A stretch of DNA of 64,000 bases from Acidobacteriota bacterium (GTDB lineage: Bacteria > Acidobacteriota > UBA4820). Positions 1 to 8,086 of this stretch are shown one piece after another. Location: assembly GCA_029559035.1 (NCBI GenBank), contig JAKQCT010000001.1, positions 1 to 64,000 of the forward strand, written 5' to 3'. Positions within the stretch are counted from its first letter, which is position 1, and every line of letters begins with the position of its first letter. The translations under genes were made by a program, and so were the position numbers. The notes under the pieces were generated by a model. That model was not told where the DNA came from. It ran no database searches and saw only the letters and a program-made list of their open reading frames with translations.

Positions 1-530
1 GGGAGGACGCCCCTCGATATCTCCTTCGCAAGGTTCTTTTCTATCAGCCTGTTATAGGCTTCGTAGCAGCTTTTGTTCATCTCCCTGATCATGGCCGCGA
101 TCTCTTTCGCCTCCCCCTCTTCGAAAGGTTCGGGCGAGCGGCCCTGCTTGTTGGACGTGCTCTGCGGCGCGACGACAGACTCGTCGGGAACGTAGAACTC
201 CTCCTTCATTATCGAGTATCTTCCGGAGATCTCGTTGACCCTGGCCGTCCTGTGCCTTATCCACTGCCGGGCGACAAAGATGGGGAGCTTTACGTGGAAT
301 GTAAGTACGACCTGCTCGAACGGGCTCGTATGGTCGTTCATCAGCAGGTAGTTGATCAGCATCCTGTCCTCGCGGAAGGTCTTCGTTCCCGCGCCGTAGG
401 AGACCCTCGCGGCCCCGACTATTCGGGAATCGGAACCCATGTAATCGACCAGCCGGACAAAGCCGTGGTCGAGGACCCTGAGTTCGTGATCAAGTATCTC
501 GTCCGCTTCTTTCGTGTGGTCGTGCGCCAT
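1..530 (-). CDS. thyX: Flavin-dependent thymidylate synthase ThyX (3' end outside window)
   Basis: Reverse-strand frame from ATG (CAT at 528-530) is open to the window edge; translation contains RQWIRHRTARVNEISGRYS, matching the ThyX RHRxxSxNExSxRY-type motif. Absent from the ORF track because it is truncated. Confidence 0.93.
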   Translation of the reverse strand, partial: MAHDHTKEADEILDHELRVLDHGFVRLVDYMGSDSRIVGAARVSYGAGTKTFREDRMLINYLLMNDHTSPFEQVVLTFHVKLPIFVARQWIRHRTARVNEISGRYSIMKEEFYVPDESVVAPQSTSNKQGRSPEPFEEGEAKEIAAMIREMNKSCYEAYNRLIEKNLAKEISRGVL

Positions 531-532
531 GG

Positions 533-1042
533 CTACTTCCCTTCGAGCGCCGCCTGGATCTCAGTTTCGATCTTCGGCCTGGGGGTGTTCTTGACGAGGG
601 CCGCCTCGGAGCTCATGAGCAGAAGGCAACGCTGGTACATCTTTTTCTCCCTGAAGGAGAGCGGCTTCTTGAGGTTCTGCATGTAAAGCGATTTGAGCAC
701 CCTCGCTATCGAAATGAGGTCTCCTTTAGCGACCATTACAGTGTGTGCGGTGAAGCGGTCCTTCCAGGTGGCGAACGATTCAGGGACGCCGTTCTTCAGG
801 AATTCGAAGGCTTCTTTTACGACTTTCGCGGAAGAGGGCTGCCTCAGTCCCACTCCTTCTATGCTGGAGTTGGGGATCATGACCTTGGAGACGTTCTCGG
901 TGTCGGTGAAGGCGAGGACCAGAAAAAGCTCCTTCCTGCCGCTCAGGTCCTTCTCTTCTATGGAGTTGACCTGTCCCACCCCGTAACCCGGGTAGACGAC
1001 TCTGTCTCCTATAGAAAACATGGTTCCAAGCTTAGCGCCCAT
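533..1042 (-). CDS. CarD/CdnL-like transcriptional regulator
   Basis: MFSIGDRVVYPGYGVGQVNSIEEKDLSGRKELFLVLAF is typical of the CarD/TRCF RNAP-interacting domain; start may be 1021. Confidence 0.88.
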   Translation of the reverse strand: MGAKLGTMFSIGDRVVYPGYGVGQVNSIEEKDLSGRKELFLVLAFTDTENVSKVMIPNSSIEGVGLRQPSSAKVVKEAFEFLKNGVPESFATWKDRFTAHTVMVAKGDLISIARVLKSLYMQNLKKPLSFREKKMYQRCLLLMSSEAALVKNTPRPKIETEIQAALEGK

Positions 1043-1113
1043 ATCGTCATTATACCACCTTTCCCCCAAAAACCACTTGACCGCAAGGAATAACTCCCAT
1101 ATCCTAGTGAACT

Positions 1114-2241
1114 ATGAGAAAAGCGCTTTTAATCCTCGCGGCAACGCTATTATTTGTTTCCGGCCCGGTCCTTGCTGACGAATGGTTCGACATCGAGATG
1201 CGGGTTATGACCACCGGGGAGAACCAGCCGCAGCGGGAGATCGGAGTCTTCGGAGCCGAGCTTCCCCTCAGCGGCAAGGGATACCTGGAAAGGTCCCTCA
1301 CCGTAAGGAACATGTCCCGGAACACAAGCAACGTGGTCGATTTCAAGCTCACGATGAAGCCCGAAAGGGGCAGGCAGGGGGAACTCCACCTCATTTTCAC
1401 CTCCGATGCAACCCCGAAGACCGGCAAACCGGAAAGCAGGTTCAGGGACCTGGTTTTCGATAAGCCCGGCGGCCAGATAGTCGAGATCTTCAGCGACCCG
1501 CAGACCGGGACAAGGCTCATCATTTCCTTATTGTTGAAACCAAAGGAGATAAAGGAAGAGCTCACGGCGAACCTGAAGGTTCTTTGGAAAAGCCGCGTCG
1601 AAAAGGTCTCGAGAACAGGGAAGGAACAGATCGACTCTTTCGACCTTCGCTCCGTGGGGAGCGCTCCGGTGGGCAGGACTCTTACCCACAGCGTGCCCGT
1701 CTGGGTCCCGGGAGAGGGCGGAGAACTCAAGGTTGAGGGGTTGAAAGACCTCGACAAAGCCACTACGATAGTTACAGTCAAGGCCGGTGAAGGGTTCACC
1801 TACACTCCGGAAACTTCAAAGAAAGAGGCCCGGAAAAAGGAAAAGGAAGAAAAGAAGAGGAAAAAGGACAGCCGTTTGCCTGCGTTCCTTCAGCAGGAGG
1901 AAAAAGAGGCGCCGGAAGAGGTCCAGGCTTCCGAAACTCCCCCTCCGGATGCCGGTGTCGTCAAGTCCACAGAAGAACCACAGCGGGGCGAGCCTCCGGG
2001 GTCTTACAACTGGGAGAAGGAGGATTTCAGCTTCGACGTGGTCAGCGAAGCCGAGCCCGGGGGGACGGTCAAAGCTACTGTAAGGATGAACGGATCTATC
2101 TTTGACCAGGAGAAGAAAACTCTGGTCGTGCTCCCCGAGAAAACTGAAACGCGCTCTTTTTCGAACGGCGAGATAGCCGTTCTCCACACGTCTGACGAAG
2201 CCGGAGAAGGCTACTCGCTCACGCTCCAGGCCCAGTTCTGA
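1114..2241 (+). CDS. Secreted hypothetical protein with KE-rich central linker
   Basis: N-terminal signal peptide-like MRKALLILAATLLFVSGPVLADE; long ORF with consistent coding composition. Confidence 0.7.
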   Translation: MRKALLILAATLLFVSGPVLADEWFDIEMRVMTTGENQPQREIGVFGAELPLSGKGYLERSLTVRNMSRNTSNVVDFKLTMKPERGRQGELHLIFTSDATPKTGKPESRFRDLVFDKPGGQIVEIFSDPQTGTRLIISLLLKPKEIKEELTANLKVLWKSRVEKVSRTGKEQIDSFDLRSVGSAPVGRTLTHSVPVWVPGEGGELKVEGLKDLDKATTIVTVKAGEGFTYTPETSKKEARKKEKEEKKRKKDSRLPAFLQQEEKEAPEEVQASETPPPDAGVVKSTEEPQRGEPPGSYNWEKEDFSFDVVSEAEPGGTVKATVRMNGSIFDQEKKTLVVLPEKTETRSFSNGEIAVLHTSDEAGEGYSLTLQAQF

Positions 2242-2267
2242 AATCCTTGTCCGTTCGGAGGTGTTAC

Positions 2268-2963
2268 ATGAAAAAAACCGCGACGAGCCGCCTGACGGTT
2301 TTTTTTACCGTCATCCTGATCGGGGCGGCGATGATGTCCGCCGGCGCGCCGGGAGGCGGATGCGCCGATGCCATGGCGCTTCTCGATGAGACCATCCTGA
2401 AGTTCTCCTCATGGGAGTGCTCTTTCAACCATACAGTCAGTATGGTTTCGGGAGGTTTCACGGAGACCGAGGAAGGGAGATTGTGGGCGGAAAAGGGGGG
2501 GAAGATGCGCTGGGAATACTCGGCCCCCGCCGGCAAGCTTGCCGTAACAGATGGGAAGACCGCCTGGATCTACCTTCCTGATGAAAAAAGAGCTTACAAG
2601 CTCAAGGTTCCGTCACGGAAACACCTTCCCGTTCCGCTGCGGCTGTTGTCAGGCAGATCGAAGCCCTCCGGGGAATTCTTTTGCGTGTCGTCATCGAGCT
2701 CGGGAGGGGTAACGACCATAGAGCTGGGCTTCAAGGAGAAGGACGTGAAATTCAGGAGGCTGGCCGTCTCCCTCGACGAGCGCGAAAGGTCCATCACCGG
2801 GATAAGCTACGTTGACGAGCTGGACAACAAGGTCTCCTATTCCTTTTCTGGCGGAGTAAAGAACGGGAAGATCGATCCGCGGCTTTTCTCTTTCACGCCC
2901 CCGGCTGGAACGAGGATATCGGAAGAAGCGGACGACGACGTCCTGCGGACGATCGAAAAATGA
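2268..2963 (+). CDS. lolA: LolA-like outer-membrane lipoprotein carrier protein
   Basis: Signal peptide, then FSSWECSFNHTVSMVSGGFTETEEGRLWAEKGGKMRWEYSAPAGKLAVTDGKTAWIYLPDEKRAYK, LolA-like. SD GGAGGTG precedes ATG 2268. Confidence 0.85.
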   Translation: MKKTATSRLTVFFTVILIGAAMMSAGAPGGGCADAMALLDETILKFSSWECSFNHTVSMVSGGFTETEEGRLWAEKGGKMRWEYSAPAGKLAVTDGKTAWIYLPDEKRAYKLKVPSRKHLPVPLRLLSGRSKPSGEFFCVSSSSSGGVTTIELGFKEKDVKFRRLAVSLDERERSITGISYVDELDNKVSYSFSGGVKNGKIDPRLFSFTPPAGTRISEEADDDVLRTIEK

Positions 2964-3060
2964 ATGGGCAGAATAGCAGAAATCGGTAAGCTGTGAAGTA
3001 CATAAGGGATATCAATTCCACCATCCTAAAATTTTCACTTTTCAATTTTCAATTTTAAAT

Positions 3061-3087
3061 CCTTGAAAACGCCAGCCGTTTTCAAGG
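3061..3087. terminator. Perfect hairpin CCTTGAAAACG-CCAGC-CGTTTTCAAGG between convergent lolA and folE
   Basis: 11-bp perfect stem, 5-nt loop, in a convergent intergenic region directly after an AT-rich heptad tract. Confidence 0.6.
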
Positions 3088-3678
3088 CGTCGGAATCTTG
3101 AACCCTCTCCCGACGAGCGCGAGGAATTCGAGCCTCGTCCTCTCGTCACGGAGGAAACTTCCCCTGAGGGCGGAAGTCACGGCCACGCTGCCTTCCTTCT
3201 GGACGCTCCGCATGACCATGCATAGGTGGGTCGCCTCGATGAGCACCCCGAGGCCTTCGGGCTTGACAAGCCCGTGAAGCGTCTCAGCTATCTGCTGGGT
3301 CATCCTCTCCTGTACCTGGAGCCGCCTTGAGAAATGCTCGACTATTCTGGCCAGCTTCGAAAGTCCTATGATCTTCCCGTCGGGGATGTATGCTATGTGG
3401 GCCCTGCCGAAGAAGGGGAGCATGTGGTGCTCGCACAGGCTGTAGAACGAAACGTCCCTCACCAGGACCATCGCCTGGGAAGGCTCGTCGAAAATCGACC
3501 CGGCGCATATTTCATCTAGGCTTTCCCTGGAGCCCTTCGTCAGCTCGAGAAGGCTTTCCCCGACACGCCTCGGGGTCTGAAGCAGTTCGGGACGGTCGGG
3601 ATCTTCGCCGATTTTTTCCAGGATTTCTCTGATAGCCTTTTCCACTTCATCTCCTCGGGGGCACAGCTCGCCCGGCAC
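3082..3678 (-). CDS. folE: GTP cyclohydrolase I FolE
   Basis: SLCEHHMLPFFGRAHIAYIPDGKIIGLSKLARIVEHFSRRLQVQERMTQQIAETL is the FolE signature. Confidence 0.96.
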   Translation of the reverse strand: MPGELCPRGDEVEKAIREILEKIGEDPDRPELLQTPRRVGESLLELTKGSRESLDEICAGSIFDEPSQAMVLVRDVSFYSLCEHHMLPFFGRAHIAYIPDGKIIGLSKLARIVEHFSRRLQVQERMTQQIAETLHGLVKPEGLGVLIEATHLCMVMRSVQKEGSVAVTSALRGSFLRDERTRLEFLALVGRGFKIPTP

Positions 3679-3791
3679 TTCTTCTATTCTGGCACAAAGG
3701 GAACGAAATATCCAATGGCTTTTACGTCCTGTCTCATTTGCTTTTGATTCTTCAATGCCCGTATAATTGTCGCGGTCGGGAAGGAGCTTTC

Positions 3792-4901
3792 GTGCCCCAG
3801 AAAAACTCGAACATGCCGCCGATACTGCATATCAACACTGAAAAAGGTTTTCGTGGAGGGGAAGTCCAGACCCTCGAGATCGCCAAAAGGCTCAGGGACA
3901 AGGGTTATCCCACCCTCCTGATGTGCCGAAAGCAGGGGATGCTCTGTCAGAAGGCGATCGCCGAGGGCCTTGAAACGATGGAATTCTCCCCCCGGGGCGA
4001 ACTGGACATACTCAGCGCCCTGAAAATAAAAAAGACCGCCTCCCAGTTCGGCGCCCGGATCGTCCACGCGCATACTTCGCAGGCCCTGGGCCTTGTCTAT
4101 CTTTCCAGGGTCCGAAAGGCAGGCTGCCGCGTCATCGCGACCCGGAGGGTCTCGTTTCCTTTCAAATCCAGGTATTCGATCAGAAAATACCTGGCCGCGG
4201 ACAGGGTGATCGCGGTGGCCGAAGAGGTCGCCATAGGCCTGATGAAGGATGGCGTCCCGCAGGATAAGATCACCGTGATACATTCCGGCGTCAACCTCGA
4301 ACCGTTCAGGAACCTTGCCGAACCCTCCAAGGTAAAGGACCGGCTAGGCGTGGGCAGGCATTTTCCGGTGATCGGCGTCGTCGGAGCGCTCGCCCACCAC
4401 AAGGGCCACCAGACATTCCTCAAGGCGCTGAACAGGATCTGGACGAGATTCCCCGGCGTTATGACGATCTTCGTCGGCGACGGGCCGGCGGCGGACGACA
4501 TCAGGAGGTCGGTGGAGTCCAGGGGGCTGCCGTCTCTTTTCACGGGCCACGTAGACAACGTGGCGCCCATCTACAGGGCTTTCGACTTGTTCGTCCTCCC
4601 ATCATCTTCGGGCGAGGGCTCTCCGGGTGTCATAAAGGAGGCGGCCGCTTCGATGGTCCCCGTCGTCGCGACGAACGTCGGGGGGACCAGGGAGATCCTG
4701 CGCAACGGAACGGAAGCCATCCTCGTCCCTCCTTCCGAGCCGATAAGGATGGCGGAAGCCATAATGACCTTGGTAAACAACGAGGAGCTCAGGACCAGGC
4801 TCGCACTCGCCGCCAGGGAAAGAGTCAGGGAGTTCTCTTTCGAAAAAGTGGTCGAGCAGCACGAGCTGGTCTACAGGAAGGCGCTGGAACCGAAAACCTA
4901 G
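3792..4901 (+). CDS. GT4-family glycosyltransferase
   Basis: HINTEKGFRGGEVQTLEIAKRL N-terminus and C-terminal EGSPGVIKEAAASMVPVVATNVGGTREIL motif. GTG start at 3792 follows SD GGAAGGAG. Confidence 0.9.
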   Translation: MPQKNSNMPPILHINTEKGFRGGEVQTLEIAKRLRDKGYPTLLMCRKQGMLCQKAIAEGLETMEFSPRGELDILSALKIKKTASQFGARIVHAHTSQALGLVYLSRVRKAGCRVIATRRVSFPFKSRYSIRKYLAADRVIAVAEEVAIGLMKDGVPQDKITVIHSGVNLEPFRNLAEPSKVKDRLGVGRHFPVIGVVGALAHHKGHQTFLKALNRIWTRFPGVMTIFVGDGPAADDIRRSVESRGLPSLFTGHVDNVAPIYRAFDLFVLPSSSGEGSPGVIKEAAASMVPVVATNVGGTREILRNGTEAILVPPSEPIRMAEAIMTLVNNEELRTRLALAARERVREFSFEKVVEQHELVYRKALEPKT

Positions 4902-5467
4902 AACCGGGACTTGCCGAACATCCCCCTGACGAGCTTTGAAAGTTCCTTCCCGTCGACAGGTTTCTGGAGGACTTCGTAGAACCCGGCTTTTTCAGCCTCG
5001 GAAACAAGCTGCAGGTCGACGGCACTGGAAACCCCCAGAATGTTGATGTGCGAGAGCTCGGGATTAACCCTTATGATCCTCCCGACTTCTTTCCAGTCGG
5101 AACCGCCGCGGTCCATGTCCGCGATCACGAGAGCGGGGTCGAGCTTCAGCATCAGGAATCCCGTTTCAACGCCCGTGGAAGCTGCGAAGCATTGAAATCC
5201 CTTCAATCCGCCCTCGATCCTTTTCCTCTCGACCCTCTCCCCTGAGAAGCCCGACAGCAGGGCGCGCCATTTGCCGCCGAAGATCTTCTCCGGGATCGGC
5301 ATCCTGTTCTTCTTCAGGAAATCGTCCAACTCCTCGAGTTTGATCCTTCTGTGCCCTCCCGGAGTGGAATACGCCGGAAGGATCCCTTTTATTATCCAGA
5401 GGCGGATCGTGTAAGGGCTGACCCCGATGAGCCTGGCGGCATCGAAAGTCGTGAGGACCTTCTTCAT
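4898..5467 (-). CDS. Excisionase/MerR-type HTH fused to a C-terminal receiver-like domain
   Basis: N-term TFDAARLIGVSPYTIRLWIIKGILPAYSTPGGHRRIKLEELDDFL is a helix-turn-helix of the excisionase/BldC type; C-term ALVIADMD...ILGVSS...EVLQKPVDGKELSKLV resembles REC (phospho-Asp, conserved K). Confidence 0.8.
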   Translation of the reverse strand: MKKVLTTFDAARLIGVSPYTIRLWIIKGILPAYSTPGGHRRIKLEELDDFLKKNRMPIPEKIFGGKWRALLSGFSGERVERKRIEGGLKGFQCFAASTGVETGFLMLKLDPALVIADMDRGGSDWKEVGRIIRVNPELSHINILGVSSAVDLQLVSEAEKAGFYEVLQKPVDGKELSKLVRGMFGKSRF

Positions 5468-5835
5468 TTCCTTTTTTCCGCTTCGGCCTGGGTATTCAGC
5501 TGGCTAGTCATCTCCGTTTGGACCTTTCCCGCGAGGATCCCCCCGTCCTCGACGTGGAGGTGGCCGGTCTTGAGATCGCCCTGTATCTTCCCGCGGGCGA
5601 ACAGCTTCGTGCTCTCGGTGGAGTAAACGTTTCCTTCAACTATTCCCGCTATCTCGATCTCTCTCGAAGATACAGGCCCCCTTACGACGGCTCCTTTCGC
5701 TACGACTACTTTGCCGGTCGTGGCGATCCCTCCTTCCACCCTTCCTTCTATGAGTATGTCTTCCCTCGCTTCGATGTTTCCCTTGAGCACCGTCGAAGGT
5801 TCTATTCTTGTGGTCATTCGGCCTCCAGGCTTCAA
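5464..5835 (-). CDS. Bactofilin family protein
   Basis: VLKGNIEAREDILIEGRVEGGIATTGKVVVAKGAVVRGPVSSREIEIAGIVEGNV, beta-helical bactofilin repeats. Confidence 0.92.
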   Translation of the reverse strand: MKPGGRMTTRIEPSTVLKGNIEAREDILIEGRVEGGIATTGKVVVAKGAVVRGPVSSREIEIAGIVEGNVYSTESTKLFARGKIQGDLKTGHLHVEDGGILAGKVQTEMTSQLNTQAEAEKRK

Positions 5836-5973
5836 TTATTCACATTTACGCGATTATCGCAAGACCCGCCCGCCTGCTTTTCCGGAGAATGTCCCGCAAT
5901 CATGCCGGACAGTGCTGTCCGCTTCAATATAAGGGTTTTTTGATGTAGAATATTTCAGTTTGGAGGAATTGAC

Positions 5974-8028
5974 ATGAGCGATCCGAGAATAGAAAGCGCT
6001 AAAGAAGCCCTTCAGAAAGGCGCGTTCGACCAGGTCATCCAGACCCTCAAGCCGATGCTGGGAGAAATGCCGGACAATATCGAGATAAGAAATATCCTCA
6101 CGGAAGCGCAGGAAGGCATGATGCTCCGGCTCCAGCTATCCGGGAAGGTGAAGAAGGCTTCGGAACTGCTCGGCGCCGGCGACGCGGAAGGCGCGAAGAA
6201 AGTCGTGTACGATGTCCTGAAGCTTGATCCGACGAACCCCGAAGCGCTCGAGATGGAAAAGGTGTTCCAGGCTCCGCCGGTTGAAGACCTGAGCGAGACC
6301 ATCGACTTCGGGGTTTCCGACGACGCTTTCCACGATTCTATCTCGGCGCCGATCCAGCAGACAAGGGACGGCTCTGAACTTGACGAGTTGGAGGATTTCA
6401 GCCTCCCGACGGAAGGGTTCGGGCAGCAGGCGGCGGAGTCTCCCCTCGAAAGCACCAGGAACTCGGACAGTCATCCGCCGCAGGTGCAGGGATCGGACCA
6501 GATGGAACTCGAGGATTTCGGGGGTGCCGTGCCGCCGGCACAGCCGCCGGCGGATTCCGTTCCCGAGCTGGAGGATTTCGGTGGATCACCCCTTTCGGAG
6601 GATTTCTCTCTTCCGTCCGCTCCGGGCGCCGCGCCGGTGGAATCCACCGTTCTAAGTTCCGACGCGGTCGTGCCGTTCTCCTTCGGGGGGGGGGGCGGGA
6701 AGGTCGAGGCATTCATTTCTGAAGGAAGATCGCTCATTTCTGCGGGTCAATACCAGGAAGCGATAGATGTGCTTACAAGGATCTTCATTCTCGACGAGGA
6801 GAACCAGGAAGCTCAAAAACTTATAGACCAGGCGAAAGAACTCGAGGTCAACAGGGAGCGCGAGATAAATCTGATACTCAACGAGGCCATAAGCGCGTAC
6901 GACGCGAAAAGCTACGACAAGGCGAAATCTCTTTTCCAGAAAGTTCTCGCCATACTTCCGGGGCACAGGGAAGCGGATTATTACCTGAAGGAAATCGAGA
7001 ACTCCACGGGCAGTACGGCGCCGGCTTTCCAGCTGGAAACCCCTTCGCCGCAACCCTCATCTCCGTTCCAACTGGACGGAGGCCCGGGGGAATTCTCTTT
7101 TGACGCGGCGGGCGGTGCGAGCGGCGAAGATCTCGCCTCTCTCGTGGGACATCCGGCGCCGCCTCCCGCAGCTCCCCCGCCTGCCGGGGAATCATTGCCA
7201 ACGTCTGATTTTTCACAGCCGGAAATACCTGCTCCCATGATCCCTCAGAAAGCGCAACCGCAGGGCCAGAAATTAAAGAAGAAGAGCGGTAAGGGCGCCC
7301 CGGTCGGCATCATAGCAGCGGTACTGGGCGGGCTTCTTGTCGTAAGCTCTATTTTCTTCGTGGGACCCATGCTTTGGGAGAAGATGTTCTCGCCCAAACC
7401 CAAGGCGATGAGCATTCCGCCGGCAAAGCCTGCGAAAGAGCCGGCACAGCCCAAGCCCCAGGTCCCGGCCGCTCCCCAGGCGCCTCAGAAAAGCCTCGCC
7501 GAACTTGTCGCCGAATCGAAGGTAGCCATGCAGGAGAAACAGTACCAAAAAGCTGTGGACCTCCTTACGGAAGCTGAAAAGCTGGACAAGAACAACCTTG
7601 AGATCAGGGCGGCGCTGCCGAGCGCCCGCGAGGCGCTCGCGGTGCAGCAGGCGGAGGCGGCCAAAAACCAGAAGTTCATAGTCGATTACGAAAAGGCCGT
7701 CCAGTATTTCAAGATGCAGGAATACGGGGAGGCGCTCCGCATCTCCTGGAGGCTTGTATATCCGGACGACACCCTGGCCAAGCAGATGGGGAAGGCCGAC
7801 ACGATCCGCAAGATTATCAGGAACGGCTACTACAACTGGGGAGTGAAAGAGCTCAAGGCCGGGAATCCGCTCGCGGCGAAAAAGAACTTCCAGGACCTGC
7901 TTGATTCCGCTCCCGACCCGAAGGGCAGGGAACTTCTGGAATTCTCGAAGAAGTACAATTCATCCAACTTGGACGAGAAGTACAGGAGCTATGTCCAGGA
8001 ACTGAGCTTCAGGTCGCTGGAGGAATAG
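5974..8028 (+). CDS. TPR-repeat protein with low-complexity linkers and one internal TM segment
   Basis: TPR-like N- and C-terminal parts; TM GIIAAVLGGLLVVSSIFFVGPMLW; Pro-rich linkers with repeated ELEDF. Confidence 0.8.
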   Translation: MSDPRIESAKEALQKGAFDQVIQTLKPMLGEMPDNIEIRNILTEAQEGMMLRLQLSGKVKKASELLGAGDAEGAKKVVYDVLKLDPTNPEALEMEKVFQAPPVEDLSETIDFGVSDDAFHDSISAPIQQTRDGSELDELEDFSLPTEGFGQQAAESPLESTRNSDSHPPQVQGSDQMELEDFGGAVPPAQPPADSVPELEDFGGSPLSEDFSLPSAPGAAPVESTVLSSDAVVPFSFGGGGGKVEAFISEGRSLISAGQYQEAIDVLTRIFILDEENQEAQKLIDQAKELEVNREREINLILNEAISAYDAKSYDKAKSLFQKVLAILPGHREADYYLKEIENSTGSTAPAFQLETPSPQPSSPFQLDGGPGEFSFDAAGGASGEDLASLVGHPAPPPAAPPPAGESLPTSDFSQPEIPAPMIPQKAQPQGQKLKKKSGKGAPVGIIAAVLGGLLVVSSIFFVGPMLWEKMFSPKPKAMSIPPAKPAKEPAQPKPQVPAAPQAPQKSLAELVAESKVAMQEKQYQKAVDLLTEAEKLDKNNLEIRAALPSAREALAVQQAEAAKNQKFIVDYEKAVQYFKMQEYGEALRISWRLVYPDDTLAKQMGKADTIRKIIRNGYYNWGVKELKAGNPLAAKKNFQDLLDSAPDPKGRELLEFSKKYNSSNLDEKYRSYVQELSFRSLEE

Positions 8029-8086
8029 GCCCTGAGCGATCTCTTCCGCCGGGGCGGCTGGTGCCGCCCGGAACGGGTGACATGAA

